39,116 nucleotides of DNA from Alphaproteobacteria bacterium (GCA_016869595.1 VGDT01000028.1:1-39116), one strand, 5' to 3'. Positions 1 through 9,833 are shown, numbered from the stretch's first letter. Program-made: numbers and translations. Notes: generated by a model not told the origin, from the letters alone.

Positions 1-383
1 TCAAATCCGTCGGGTAACGTTTGGTTTTTTTCTCAATGGCGGCCATCTTGGCGCGATTCGCTCGGGTCCACATCCCGAGCTTGAATCACGACCCTCACTC
101 CGTCGCAACCATTCTCAAACGGTCACTCAGCGCTTCACGGCGCTCCAGGAGAGCGCAAGCGGCTCATCTTGGATCGTCGCGGCGCGCGGGTAGAAACGGA
201 CGCAGCGGTTGAGAGCTTCGAATAGTGGGTGTTGAAGAGAAACGCTCGCGTCTCGGTCTTCGAGTGTCGCGGCTTCGACGAGCGCGAGATTAACAGGAGA
301 AGACCGCGCTGTACCTCCCCGTCAGGCGAGGAACGCGGTCTCAAGGCGCTATTGAACATGAGGCCAATTGAAGGACAAAGTCG
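1..383. other. Window edge without a recognisable gene
   Basis: I see no gene I can support here. Short open frames exist on both strands but none resembles a known family, has a convincing ribosome-binding site or shows conserved motifs. One plus-strand frame runs from about 60 to 550 with a single TAG at 223-225 and then overlaps vapD antisense; it could be a decayed gene but nothing in it is recognisable. The only clear structure is the hairpin at 301-341. Confidence 0.5.
301..341. terminator. Hairpin downstream of vapD, possible terminator
   Basis: AGACCGCG at 301-308 pairs perfectly with CGCGGTCT at 334-341. An inner CCTC/GAGG stem (314-317 with 328-331) can form within the loop. The element lies 43 bases past the vapD stop in the direction of transcription. 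No U-tract follows on the minus strand, so a factor-independent terminator is uncertain; it may instead protect the transcript end. Confidence 0.3.
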
Positions 384-683
384 TCACGAACCCATATTGC
401 TGGGCGTGCCCTTTACCAATTGGGTGAAGTCGGACCATTGCTCGACGCGAAAGGCGCGTATATCGCGCACTGCGGATGGAAACCAAGGCAGATTCCGCAA
501 CGCCATTATAGCAGAGAAGAGTTTGGCCAAGTCTTCATTTTTACTGACGTAAAGGCTCCCTTGCACCCAGTCGAACTCGAACTTCGAAAGAGTGTCTCGG
601 ATGTCCGAATAAGCCTGTGCGACCCCTTTTGGATGATGAACTTGAGTTTCAGCTACCACCAAATCGAACGCAATGGCGAACAT
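384..683 (-). CDS. vapD: VapD-family endoribonuclease (Cas2-like toxin)
   Basis: The 99-residue product matches the VapD family over its whole length. It begins MFAIAFDLV, with the family's conserved N-terminal Asp at residue 7, and carries HHPKG, QGSLYV, LPWFP and DIRAFRVEQWSDFT blocks typical of VapD. VapD proteins share the ferredoxin-like fold of Cas2 and, where studied (Helicobacter, Haemophilus), are endoribonucleases. I take ATG at 683, which shares its A with the TGA stop of the upstream gene; AAGGAG a few bases before it is a good ribosome-binding site. A TTG one codon earlier is also possible. The overlap implies translational coupling to the DUF5397 gene. Family assignment is firm; toxicity in this organism is inferred. 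Confidence 0.88.
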   Translation of the reverse strand: MFAIAFDLVVAETQVHHPKGVAQAYSDIRDTLSKFEFDWVQGSLYVSKNEDLAKLFSAIMALRNLPWFPSAVRDIRAFRVEQWSDFTQLVKGTPSNMGS

Positions 684-898
684 CAACGCTCCTTCGGATC
701 ATCGAGAATATCGCTAAACCTATAGTCTACGACTTCGCCGGACTCGATCACGCGAACACGCATCCAGCGATCGCCTACGCCTTCTTCCTCGCCAACGCCA
801 ACGATCTCATAAGCCGGACCAAATGGACCGAAGCGGCGAGAAGTCCCGATCAAAGCCTGCGGCTCGGGGACGAATGATGGAGCCCGATGTTGATTCAT
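683..898 (-). CDS. DUF5397-family protein, probable VapD partner or antitoxin
   Basis: This 71-residue protein resembles DUF5397. Its core reads LIGTSRRFGPFGPAYEIVG, followed by an acidic stretch, RMRVRVIESGEVVDYRF and a DILDDPKER end. Its stop overlaps the vapD start by one base (TGATG), the usual gene order for a VapD antidote such as VapX of Haemophilus. I infer the antitoxin role from position and size, not from homology to a tested antitoxin. No DNA-binding domain is obvious. It starts 53 bases after the stop of the upstream membrane-protein gene on the same strand, so it could have its own promoter in that gap or be read through from the MoxR operon. Confidence 0.7.
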   Translation of the reverse strand: MNQHRAPSFVPEPQALIGTSRRFGPFGPAYEIVGVGEEEGVGDRWMRVRVIESGEVVDYRFSDILDDPKER

Positions 899-951
899 GG
901 CCTCACTCTATCACGGTTACGCGTTGAAACACGTTTGTTAATGGTTTTTCG

Positions 952-3030
952 CTACCTCCGCCCCTCCCAGGCCCATGCCGCCACCACGGCGCCGACGAGC
1001 GCCAGCATCGCCCAGAGTCCCAATCCGAGCGGCGCGATTTCGACGCCGACCAGCGTCGAGGCGCCGGTCTGCCTGACGCCGATCCAGTCCGAGCCGCCGT
1101 AGCGGTTAGCGTCGCGCAATTCGACGACGCGCGGCATCGAGACGGTGTCGGCGCCGCCGGTCGAGAGTCGCCGCGCCGTTCCGCCTGTCGCCTCCATAAG
1201 CGGCTGCAGTTTCTCCGTCGTCGACGCGACTTCGCGGAACTCGCGCGGATTGGGCGGGCCGACATTGACGAGCGCCGTCAGCCCCTCGCTCTCGAAGCGC
1301 CACAGGCCCATCTCCTTGGCGTCGAAACGCGCGCGCCACAGTCCCGGCTCGCTTTGCGCGACCGCGATCTCGTCTCGCGCGCCCGACGGCGCCGTCGCCA
1401 TCACCGGCGCGGGCCTCTCCTTCATCGTCTGACGTTCGACGCTCACCTCGCGGCCATGCGCCGAGGCGCGCAGCGCCTCCTCTTCGAGATCTGGCTCCTT
1501 CATCAGCCAATGCGCGAGGCGGCGCATCAGATCGACATGCGGACCGCCGCCCTCGAAGCCCCGCGCCCAGAGCCAGATCTGGTCGGAGAGCAGCAGCGCC
1601 ACGCGGCCCTTACCCTCGTGAGAAAGCACCAGCAGCGGCTTGTCGCGCACGCCGGACATGATCGAGTCGCCCTTCAATACATTGGCGTCGACCTGTCGAA
1701 ACCATTCGCCCCAATTCGGCGGCTCGGAATTGGCTCCCGCGAGACCCCGCGTCACCGGATGCTTTTCGCCATCCTTGCTGACGTGGGCGCGAAACGCTTG
1801 TTCGATAAGCGCGCCGTCGGGCCGGGCCGGGAGTATGTTTTCGAGCGGCGAGTAATAGAGGCCGCGCAGCGTCGCATAATCGGGACCGACCGCCGCGAGA
1901 AAGGCGCCGCCGTTCTCGACGTAATTGGCGATATTCTCGAAATAGATCGAGGGCAGAGTCGTCTGGCTTGAATAGCGATCGAAGATGATGAGATCGAATT
2001 CGTTGATCTTACGGCCGAAGAGATCGGCGGTCGGGAATGCGATCAGCGACAATTCGCTCGCCGGCGTAATGTCGAGCTTCTCCGGCGGCCGCAGAATGGT
2101 GAAATGCACCAGTTCGACATTGGCGTCGGCGCGCAGAAGATTCCGCCAGCTTCGCTCGCCGGGATGCGGCTCGCCCGACACAAGCAGCACCTTAAGACGA
2201 TCGCGCACGCCTTCGATCGACAGAACGGCCTTGTTGTCGAGCGGCGTCAGTTCGCCAGGCGCCGACGGAATTTCGAGCTCGACGACATTTTGCCCGCCAT
2301 GTTCGATGCGCACCGGAATGCTGACGATGTCGCCCGGCACAGGACTGAAGGTCGGCAGCGCCTCGCCGTCACGACGTACTGAAATTGGAATGCGGGCGCC
2401 GTCGCCGCCAAGATCGACGACGCGCGCGCGGATGATCTGATCCTTTCCGACGATGCCGAAGCGCGGCGCCTCGACAAGCTCGATGCGGCGGTCGCGCTCG
2501 CCGTGATGTCCCGTCACCAGCGCGTGCACAGGCGCCTTGAAGCCGAGCGCTTCGGCTTTGGCGGGAATATCGTGAACGACGCCGTCGGTGAGAAGAATCG
2601 CGCCGCCGACGCGCTCCGGCGGAACGCCCTTTAACGCCTCGGCGAGCGCGCCGAAGAGCTTGGTGCCGTCATTGCCGGAAGCGTCGTTCGTGACGGTGAT
2701 CGTGCGCGTTTCGACGTCGCCGAATTTAGCGAGCGCAGAATCGAGCGCCTTGCGCGCCTCTTCCGTCTGCGCGTTTCTCGCGCCGAAATTCTGACTGTCG
2801 CTTTTGTCGATGACGACAGCGACGACGCTCTTTTGCGGATCGCGCTTCTCGCGCACAAGCGACGGATCGGCGAGCGCCGCTACCAGCAATGAGAAAGCAA
2901 TTGCCCGGATCGCCGCTCCCCGTTGGCGTTTCGCCGCCATCAGCGCCAGCGCGCCGGCGCCAAGAACAGCGAGGACGATCAGCGCCGACACTGGGATGAG
3001 CGGCGAAAAAGCGAGCGTGAGGTCGCTCAT
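952..3030 (-). CDS. Membrane protein with VWA-like and glutamine amidotransferase-like regions
   Basis: The 692-residue product is the last gene of the MoxR/DUF58 operon. It has two N-terminal membrane segments (about residues 10-32 and 40-55), then a VWA-like domain with an intact MIDAS motif, D75-K-S-D-S. A middle region around residues 280-500 looks like the class I glutamine amidotransferase fold seen in such proteins (LLVSGEPHPGERSWRNLL, then FLAAVGPDYA). A final membrane segment lies near the C-terminus (GLWAMLALVGAVVAAWAW). Together with MoxR and DUF58 proteins it probably forms a chaperone-like envelope or metal-insertion system; the substrate is unknown. I chose ATG at 3030, preceded by GGAG, over an in-frame TTG at 3045. 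Confidence 0.75.
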   Translation of the reverse strand: MSDLTLAFSPLIPVSALIVLAVLGAGALALMAAKRQRGAAIRAIAFSLLVAALADPSLVREKRDPQKSVVAVVIDKSDSQNFGARNAQTEEARKALDSALAKFGDVETRTITVTNDASGNDGTKLFGALAEALKGVPPERVGGAILLTDGVVHDIPAKAEALGFKAPVHALVTGHHGERDRRIELVEAPRFGIVGKDQIIRARVVDLGGDGARIPISVRRDGEALPTFSPVPGDIVSIPVRIEHGGQNVVELEIPSAPGELTPLDNKAVLSIEGVRDRLKVLLVSGEPHPGERSWRNLLRADANVELVHFTILRPPEKLDITPASELSLIAFPTADLFGRKINEFDLIIFDRYSSQTTLPSIYFENIANYVENGGAFLAAVGPDYATLRGLYYSPLENILPARPDGALIEQAFRAHVSKDGEKHPVTRGLAGANSEPPNWGEWFRQVDANVLKGDSIMSGVRDKPLLVLSHEGKGRVALLLSDQIWLWARGFEGGGPHVDLMRRLAHWLMKEPDLEEEALRASAHGREVSVERQTMKERPAPVMATAPSGARDEIAVAQSEPGLWRARFDAKEMGLWRFESEGLTALVNVGPPNPREFREVASTTEKLQPLMEATGGTARRLSTGGADTVSMPRVVELRDANRYGGSDWIGVRQTGASTLVGVEIAPLGLGLWAMLALVGAVVAAWAWEGRR

Positions 3031-3066
3031 GTCGTCGTGCTCCAAACGTCTCGACGAATGCCCAGG

Positions 3067-3194
3067 CCCCTCACCTCACCTCTCCCCGCTTTCGCGGGGA
3101 GAGGGGTCATCAGCGGCTCGCCTTCCCCTGTATGCGTTTCGCGATGCGTTAGCCGCCTCCTCTCCCCGCTCGCGGGGAGAGGTAAGGTGAGGGG
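3067..3194. repeat. Pair of inverted REP-like palindromes
   Basis: Two near-identical hairpin units lie head to head in the gap between two operon genes. Unit 1 has CCTCTCCCCGC (3079-3089) pairing with GCGGGGAGAGG (3094-3104) around a four-base loop. Unit 2 repeats the same 11-bp stem at 3159-3169 and 3172-3182. CCCCTCACCT at 3067-3076 is the exact reverse complement of AGGTGAGGGG at 3185-3194, so the whole block is a larger inverted repeat. The form is that of a REP/BIME intergenic repeat. It may modulate transcript stability or processing between the two genes. Confidence 0.85.
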
Positions 3195-3226
3195 CATGGG
3201 TGAGTTCGCGTCGCGCTTATCGCTGC

Positions 3227-5995
3227 TCACTGGCCCAGCCTTTCCAGCAAGTCGCGCACATGCACCTGATCGGACTTATAGTTTCCGGTCAGCGTATACA
3301 TGACGAGGTTGATGCCGCCACGCAGCGCCAATTCGCGCTGACGCGCGCCGCCAGGCGTCAAGGGAAACAGCGGCTGGCCGCGCTTGTCCTGCGCCCAGGC
3401 GCCGGCAAGGTCGTTCGAGGTGATGACGATCGCCGAGACGCTGTCCGTCGCACGTACTGGACGCGCGGCCTGATCTTTGGGCTCAGGCGGCAGCGCCTCG
3501 ACCCAGGTCTCGCCATTGGCGTAACGGCCGACGAATCCGTCGAGCAGGTAGAAAGTCTTGGTGATGACGTGGTCGCGCGGCGTCACTTCGAGCGGCGGAA
3601 TGTCGAGGCCTTTGGTGAGATCGCGCAGCCATTGGGTCTCCGGCGTCGGCGCGCCGCCGATGCGCTGCGCGAGCGCGTCGCGCGTATCGAAAACCACCGT
3701 GCCGCCCTGTTTCATATAGGCGGCGACTTTTGCAACCGTCTTGGTCGACGGCTGCGGCGCGTTCGCGACGATTGGCCAATAGAGCATGGGATAGAAGGCG
3801 AGTTCATCCTTCGCCGGATCGACGCCCACTGGATCTCCAGGCGAAAACGACGTGCGCATGTTCAGCGCCTGAGTGAGCGCTTCAAGTCCCAGTCGCGATG
3901 TTTCATCGATATGGGCGTCGCCCGAGACGACATAGGCGAGCCGCGTCGTCAGCGCGACGTCCTTGTCGCGCTGAGTGGCTGCAGATTTCGGCGCGGACTC
4001 GGCGCGCGTTTCATCGGTCGCCGCCGATATGCAGAGCAGCGCCAGGAGCGCGGCGGTCGCGGCGCCAAAGGGACGCAAGCGCAACTTGCCGGCAAGCGCC
4101 ATGGCGATCAATGCATCCGCGATAAAAGCGACGAGAGCGAAGACCAGCAGCGGCCCGCGCAAATCGAGCTGAGCGCCGGAGCGCAACGCGGTCGCGCTCA
4201 GCCCGGCGCCTGCGAAATCGAAAGCGCTGATTTCGTCGGTGGGACGCAAGGTCTGCACGGCGACGAACGCCTCTCCCGCTCCGTAAAGTCCCGGCGGATG
4301 TTCGGCGCTCGCTGGACCCTCAAAGCCCGGCGGAATGCTCTGCGCCGTCGGACCGGGCGCGCCGAGCGCGCCAAATCCGTCGAGAACGCGCATCGGCGCC
4401 AAAGCCGACTGCTCGGCCACCATATTGGATTGTTCGCCGCCTGAGGGCGTCGACTCCCCCGCCATGGCGCTGATCCGTTTCAGCATCTCGACGAACAGCC
4501 CCGAGATCGGCAGATTCGACCAATTGGCGTCGGCGTTAACGTGGAACAGCACAATCAGTCCCTTGCCGCGCCGCTCTGCGGTCACGAGCGGCGTGCCGTC
4601 GGAAAGACGCGCCCAGGTCTTATCCGCAAGTCCCGGATCGGGTTCAGCGAGAACCTGCCGCTGCACCGTGACGTCCTTCGAAGCGGGCAAGCCGAAGAAC
4701 GGACTCGTGGCGTCGAATTCGGCCAAAGACTTCGGCTCCTCCCGGGACATGGCGCCGCCAAGCACGCGGCCATTCCTGCGCAGGCGCACCGGCAGCAAAT
4801 CATCGTCGGCGTTGGCGAGACGCGGCCCTGCAAAGCGCACAAGCGTCCCGCCCTCTTCGACGAAGCGCGACAAAGCGTCGAAAGTTTCGCCGGGCGCGAT
4901 GCCGACATCGGCGAGCGCGATGATGTTGGGATTCTCGGCGAGCAGCGCCTGCACAGGATCGACAACGCCCGGACGCGCCATTCTGATCTGCGCGAAGGGC
5001 GCCAGCGCCTTTTCGAGATAGTAGAGCGGCGAGAGCAGCGGCTGCGCCTGATCGGCGCTTTCCCCGCCGACAAGCGCGACGCGCTTCACTTTCGAGCGCG
5101 CGTCGAGCAGCGCGACCGAGCCAGCGGAGTTCTCGCCTTCGATGCGCAGATGACTCACCTCATTGCGCAGTTCGACCGGCAGTTCGATTTTCGCGCTAAC
5201 GCGCGGGGCGCCGTTGAAATTTGCCGTTGTGCGGCCGATCGTCCGGCCTTTGGCGTCGAGGGCGTCGATGACCGCTGACGCGTCATCGCCGGTTCGCAGC
5301 ACGTCGACGCTGAGCGCAGCGGCGTCGTTTGTCGGCGCGGCAAGCGCACGCGGCGCGTGATCTTCGACATAGACCTCAACGCCGCTTGCGCCGGCCTCTT
5401 TCAGCGCCCGGGCGAAGCCAGCGGCATCGCCCTGCGCGACCCCATCGCTGATCCAGATAATACGCGCGCTCGGATGCGCGCGGGCGAAGGCTGTAGCCTG
5501 TTCGCCGATGGCTTTGCGATCAGGCAGAAACGGCTTGGGCCGCGCCGAGCGCAATTTCTCCATCGCGCGCCCCCCGTCGCCGGGGACCGGAGCGGCCGTC
5601 TCGGATGCGAGAGCGACAGCGACCGGGCCGCCGGCGCGTGCGGCCGACTCGATGATCGACGCCGCTCCCGCAACGCGTCGCTCCCATGTCGGCGCCGCCG
5701 CCCAGCCGTCGTCGATCACGATCAGCATGGGAGCGGAGGACGCGACGACGCCGCTTGGCGCAAAGACAGGCCCCGCCATCGCCAAGATCAATGCAGCGGC
5801 GAGCGCGAGCCGCAGCGCCATCAGCCACCAGGGGGTTTTTGCGGGCGTTTCTTCGTCGGGCTTAAGTTCACGCAGGATTTTCGTCGGCGGAAAGACGATC
5901 TCGCGCGGACGCGGCGGCGTCACCCGCAACAGCCAATAGATAAGCGGAAGGCCGATGAGCCCGACGAGCGCGAGCGGCGCGGCGAATGAAAACAT
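3227..5995 (-). CDS. BatA-like membrane protein with C-terminal DUF4159 domain
   Basis: The 922-residue protein begins with a BatA-type N-terminal region (two membrane segments, about 5-25 and 58-78, with the FPPTKILRELKPDEETPAKT linker). A VWA-like domain follows, but the MIDAS position reads D95-D-G-W-A instead of DxSxS, so metal binding there is probably lost. A middle amidotransferase-like region and two more membrane segments (about 635-690) lead to DUF4159 over the last 220 residues. The start ATG shares one base with the DUF58 stop (TGATG), implying coupled translation. It is usually found with MoxR ATPase and DUF58 genes in alphaproteobacteria. Function is unproven; a part in assembling or protecting envelope proteins is inferred. 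Confidence 0.85.
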   Translation of the reverse strand: MFSFAAPLALVGLIGLPLIYWLLRVTPPRPREIVFPPTKILRELKPDEETPAKTPWWLMALRLALAAALILAMAGPVFAPSGVVASSAPMLIVIDDGWAAAPTWERRVAGAASIIESAARAGGPVAVALASETAAPVPGDGGRAMEKLRSARPKPFLPDRKAIGEQATAFARAHPSARIIWISDGVAQGDAAGFARALKEAGASGVEVYVEDHAPRALAAPTNDAAALSVDVLRTGDDASAVIDALDAKGRTIGRTTANFNGAPRVSAKIELPVELRNEVSHLRIEGENSAGSVALLDARSKVKRVALVGGESADQAQPLLSPLYYLEKALAPFAQIRMARPGVVDPVQALLAENPNIIALADVGIAPGETFDALSRFVEEGGTLVRFAGPRLANADDDLLPVRLRRNGRVLGGAMSREEPKSLAEFDATSPFFGLPASKDVTVQRQVLAEPDPGLADKTWARLSDGTPLVTAERRGKGLIVLFHVNADANWSNLPISGLFVEMLKRISAMAGESTPSGGEQSNMVAEQSALAPMRVLDGFGALGAPGPTAQSIPPGFEGPASAEHPPGLYGAGEAFVAVQTLRPTDEISAFDFAGAGLSATALRSGAQLDLRGPLLVFALVAFIADALIAMALAGKLRLRPFGAATAALLALLCISAATDETRAESAPKSAATQRDKDVALTTRLAYVVSGDAHIDETSRLGLEALTQALNMRTSFSPGDPVGVDPAKDELAFYPMLYWPIVANAPQPSTKTVAKVAAYMKQGGTVVFDTRDALAQRIGGAPTPETQWLRDLTKGLDIPPLEVTPRDHVITKTFYLLDGFVGRYANGETWVEALPPEPKDQAARPVRATDSVSAIVITSNDLAGAWAQDKRGQPLFPLTPGGARQRELALRGGINLVMYTLTGNYKSDQVHVRDLLERLGQ

Positions 5996-6930
5996 CAGCG
6001 CCGCTCCTCGAAACCGAGCCCGTCCGTTCCGAGCAGTCCCATGGCGAGGGCCAGCGCAGCTTCCGCGGCCGGCCTGTCGGTGCGATGTTGCAGGAAGATA
6101 AAGCCGACATGTTGCGCGGCGCGCCGAATGGCGTCGCGATGCGCCTCGAACCGCCGCGCATAGGATGCGCGTAAGCTGCCGGCGTCGCCTGCGTGAAAGG
6201 CGGGGCCGCCATCAGTGTCGAGAAATGTCGTTTCGCCAGAGAACGGCAGCGTCTCTTCGCTGGGGTCGGTCACCATCAGGATCGCGCCAGAGGCGCCGGC
6301 GTCGGCAAAGCGCCGCAGTCGCGCCGCGAGCGCCTCCGGTTCAATCAGAAAATCGGAGATCAGCACGACTCGGGCGCGGGGGCGCATTGGAGCTTGCGGC
6401 GGAAGATCGTCGCGCGCCGCCTCCATCGCGTTTTCAGCCAGAGCGCGCGCCAGCCGGTCGATAACATCGCGGGCTGACACGGGCGCGGTAAGGCCAAGCG
6501 CCGCCGCCCGCTCGCCGCCGCGAACCAGCACGTCAGCCAGCGCAAGCCCCAACGTCACCGCGCGAGACAGCTTGTCGTCGGACGCGAGGGACGAGCTAAA
6601 GGCCATGGAGGGCGAACAATCCATCCATAGGAAATAGTCGTGCGCCGCCTCCCATTCACGCTCGCGCACATAGAGCTGATCGCCGCGCGCCGAGCGGCGC
6701 CAGTCGATGCGATACGCCGCCTCGCCAGAGGCGAATGGCCGATACTGCCAAAAAGTTTCGCCGACGCCCGCGCGCTTGCGCCCGTGAACGCCATAGGCGA
6801 GGCTCGCCGCGATCTCTCGGGCGCGGGCTACAAGCCTCGGCATTCGGCTCGCAAGATCGGCGGCCGCAGCGCCGTCAGCGGGCTTGCGCCGCGCAGGATC
6901 GTAGGCGCGCGTCGTGACGTCAGCAAACAT
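5995..6930 (-). CDS. DUF58 domain protein
   Basis: The 311-residue cytoplasmic protein carries the DUF58 signature near residues 64-94: RPFASGEAAYRIDWRRSARG, then a DQLYVREREWE stretch. A VWA-like fold follows with an intact MIDAS motif, D104-C-S-P-S. No membrane segment is seen. DUF58 proteins are encoded next to MoxR AAA+ ATPases, whose adaptors they are thought to be. Here it lies 65 bases after moxR and overlaps the next gene by one base, fitting one operon. Family assignment is firm; the molecular role is inferred. Confidence 0.88.
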   Translation of the reverse strand: MFADVTTRAYDPARRKPADGAAAADLASRMPRLVARAREIAASLAYGVHGRKRAGVGETFWQYRPFASGEAAYRIDWRRSARGDQLYVREREWEAAHDYFLWMDCSPSMAFSSSLASDDKLSRAVTLGLALADVLVRGGERAAALGLTAPVSARDVIDRLARALAENAMEAARDDLPPQAPMRPRARVVLISDFLIEPEALAARLRRFADAGASGAILMVTDPSEETLPFSGETTFLDTDGGPAFHAGDAGSLRASYARRFEAHRDAIRRAAQHVGFIFLQHRTDRPAAEAALALAMGLLGTDGLGFEERR

Positions 6931-6995
6931 CGTCAGCCTTTTCGGTCATGGCGCGGCGCCTTTCGCGGGTGACGGCGAACAAGACGCAAAACGCG

Positions 6996-8000
<1,005 letters not shown>

Positions 8001-8320
8001 TTCAACTCTGCTCAGGCAGCCAGTCTATGGGGAGGATCGCTCGATGGGCGGAGCTGCCGAGTTCCGTCGCAAGTCGATCCAAAGCCGGCGCGATTGGCTT
8101 CGCATGGATTTTCAAAGCGAAGCGGCGGACTTATGGCACCGCAATCTTGATCTGTCCCTCGCGGCAATTCAAGCGCAACCGGCGCGGTGGCGCGCCATCT
8201 TACGCCGAAACCGGCGTCAGCACGTGACAGTTTGTTCATGCGATTCGCATTAAACCGGCATCTGGCCGACGCCATGTATACTCCAGTGAAAAGCACTCAC
8301 CCCGAAAGGCGTTCCCGCCC
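8001..8320. other. Divergent intergenic region between moxR and the DUF6111 gene
   Basis: This 320-base gap must hold promoters for both the MoxR operon (leftward) and the DUF6111-CCA pair (rightward). I see no gene. A CACGTG palindrome lies at 8221-8226 and a GATTC (GANTC, the CcrM methylation target in alphaproteobacteria) at 8242-8246. I could not fix a confident -35/-10 pair on either strand. Confidence 0.4.
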
Positions 8321-8578
8321 ATGTGGCGCGCAATTGTCGAAACCGCCCTGCTCTTTCTCACGCCTTTCGTCGCCTATGCGATTTTCCATTTGTTACAACG
8401 GCGTTGGCCCTTCGTGCGCGAACTCTGGCATGGCAGGATCGTGTCGCTTTTGACGATCGCGGGCCTGCTCGTCGCCATCGTCGGCGTGGTCACGATGGGT
8501 CTCACACGGCTCAACCAGGGCGCTTACGTTCCGGCCCATGTCGAAAACGGAAAATTGACGCCGGGCCGCTTCGAATGA
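8321..8578 (+). CDS. DUF6111 family small membrane protein
   Basis: The 85-residue product has two membrane segments (about residues 6-22 and 42-61) and a short soluble tail ending in PGRFE. It fits DUF6111, a family of small membrane proteins of alphaproteobacteria commonly encoded just before the CCA-adding enzyme. Its stop overlaps the next start (ATGA), so the two are translationally coupled. No function is known to me. Confidence 0.75.
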   Translation: MWRAIVETALLFLTPFVAYAIFHLLQRRWPFVRELWHGRIVSLLTIAGLLVAIVGVVTMGLTRLNQGAYVPAHVENGKLTPGRFE

Positions 8579-9822
8579 ACGCTGCGCAGAGACTGCTTGA
8601 CGATCTGCGGCTCGCGACGCTGTTTGCGGCCCTTGCCAATACGGGCGCCGAGACTCGAGTCGTCGGCGGCGCCGTGCGCGACGCGCTGCTCGGTTTCCCG
8701 CCTCACGAGATCGACCTCGCGACGACGGCACTGCCCGAAGACGTCTTAAAGGTTGCGCGCAATGCTGGCCTCAAAGGCGTGCCCACGGGCATTGAGCACG
8801 GCACGGTGACGATCGTCGTCGCCGGAACGCCTTTTGAAGTCACGACGTTGCGCGAGGACATCGAAACTGACGGCCGCTTCGCCAAGGTACGTTTCGGCGG
8901 CGATTTCGAGCAGGACGCTAAGCGGCGCGATTTCACCATTAATGCGCTGTCGCTCTCTCCCGACGGAGAGATTCACGATTACACCGGCGGCCTCGCTGAT
9001 ATCGAGGCGCGGCGCATCCGCTTCATCGGCGACGCCGCCACGCGCATTCGCGAAGACTATTTGCGAGTCCTGCGCTTCTTTCGCTTCAACGCCTCTCACG
9101 GCGAGGGGCCGTTCGACCGCGAAGGCCTGCATGAATCGATCGTCGCGCGGGAAAATCTTTCGCGCCTGTCGCGCGAGCGTATACGCGCCGAACTGATGAA
9201 ACTGCTGCTCGCGCGCCGGGCGCCAGAAATTCTGCGCGCCATGTCTCACGCCGGCGTCATCGAAGTGATTCTCGGCATCGGTTATCCATCGCGCCTGCAG
9301 CGTCTTGCTGAGCGCGAGGCGGCTATGGGCAAGCCGCCCGACGCCGTGTTGCGGCTTGCGGCTTTTTCGGTGCTGACGGTCGAAGACGCCGAGCGGCTGC
9401 GCGACCGCCTGAGGCTCTCGAACGACGAATTCGCGCGGCTCGCCGCGGCGGCGCGAACGCTCGCGCCTCTGCATGGACGCGACGCCCCGCCGCCGGCGTC
9501 GCATCTGCGGGAGATTCTGTTCTTATGCGGCGCGCGCGCGGCCGCCGACGCGCTGGCGCTGGCGCATGCGGAAAGCGCCGCAGTGGCGGATGATGCGGAT
9601 TGGCTCGAAGCCGCGCGCTATTTGGAAGAGACGCCGACGCCCACCTTCCCCATCAAGGGCGCGGACCTCATCGCCCGCGGCGTCGCGCCGGGCAAGGCTT
9701 TGGGCGAGGCGCTCAAGACGCTGCAAGCTGAGTGGATAAGAGCGGGCTTTCCGCGCGATCCCGCGGTCGTTCAGCAACTTGTCGAAGACGCCGTGGCGAA
9801 CAGCGCTGGGGAGGCGCGCTAG
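8575..9822 (+). CDS. cca: CCA tRNA nucleotidyltransferase
   Basis: The enzyme adds or repairs the 3'-terminal CCA of tRNAs from CTP and ATP. This 415-residue protein is a class II family member. It has the G-G-A-V-R-D nucleotide-binding motif near residue 34, a metal-binding site that reads E45-I-D-L-A-T where the usual form is DxD, the TTLREDIETDGR block, KRRDFTINAL, and the RIREDYLRVLRFFRF motif of the neck. Glu for the first metal-binding Asp is conservative. The ATG at 8575 overlaps the DUF6111 stop; longer frames upstream only read through DUF6111 in another frame. It converges with holB, with 11 bases between stops. Confidence 0.92.
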   Translation: MNAAQRLLDDLRLATLFAALANTGAETRVVGGAVRDALLGFPPHEIDLATTALPEDVLKVARNAGLKGVPTGIEHGTVTIVVAGTPFEVTTLREDIETDGRFAKVRFGGDFEQDAKRRDFTINALSLSPDGEIHDYTGGLADIEARRIRFIGDAATRIREDYLRVLRFFRFNASHGEGPFDREGLHESIVARENLSRLSRERIRAELMKLLLARRAPEILRAMSHAGVIEVILGIGYPSRLQRLAEREAAMGKPPDAVLRLAAFSVLTVEDAERLRDRLRLSNDEFARLAAAARTLAPLHGRDAPPPASHLREILFLCGARAAADALALAHAESAAVADDADWLEAARYLEETPTPTFPIKGADLIARGVAPGKALGEALKTLQAEWIRAGFPRDPAVVQQLVEDAVANSAGEAR

Positions 9823-9833
9823 CGCTCGTCCGT

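Noticed and set aside
60-552. Plus-strand frame with one in-frame TAG at 223, possibly a broken gene
   Set aside because: The composition is Arg/Ser-rich, no motif is recognisable, and its second half is antisense to vapD; I cannot support a pseudogene call.
3200-4444. Long plus-strand open frame of 414 codons
   Set aside because: It lies wholly antisense to the DUF4159 gene, is Arg/Gly-rich as expected for the reverse strand of GC-rich coding DNA, and matches no family.
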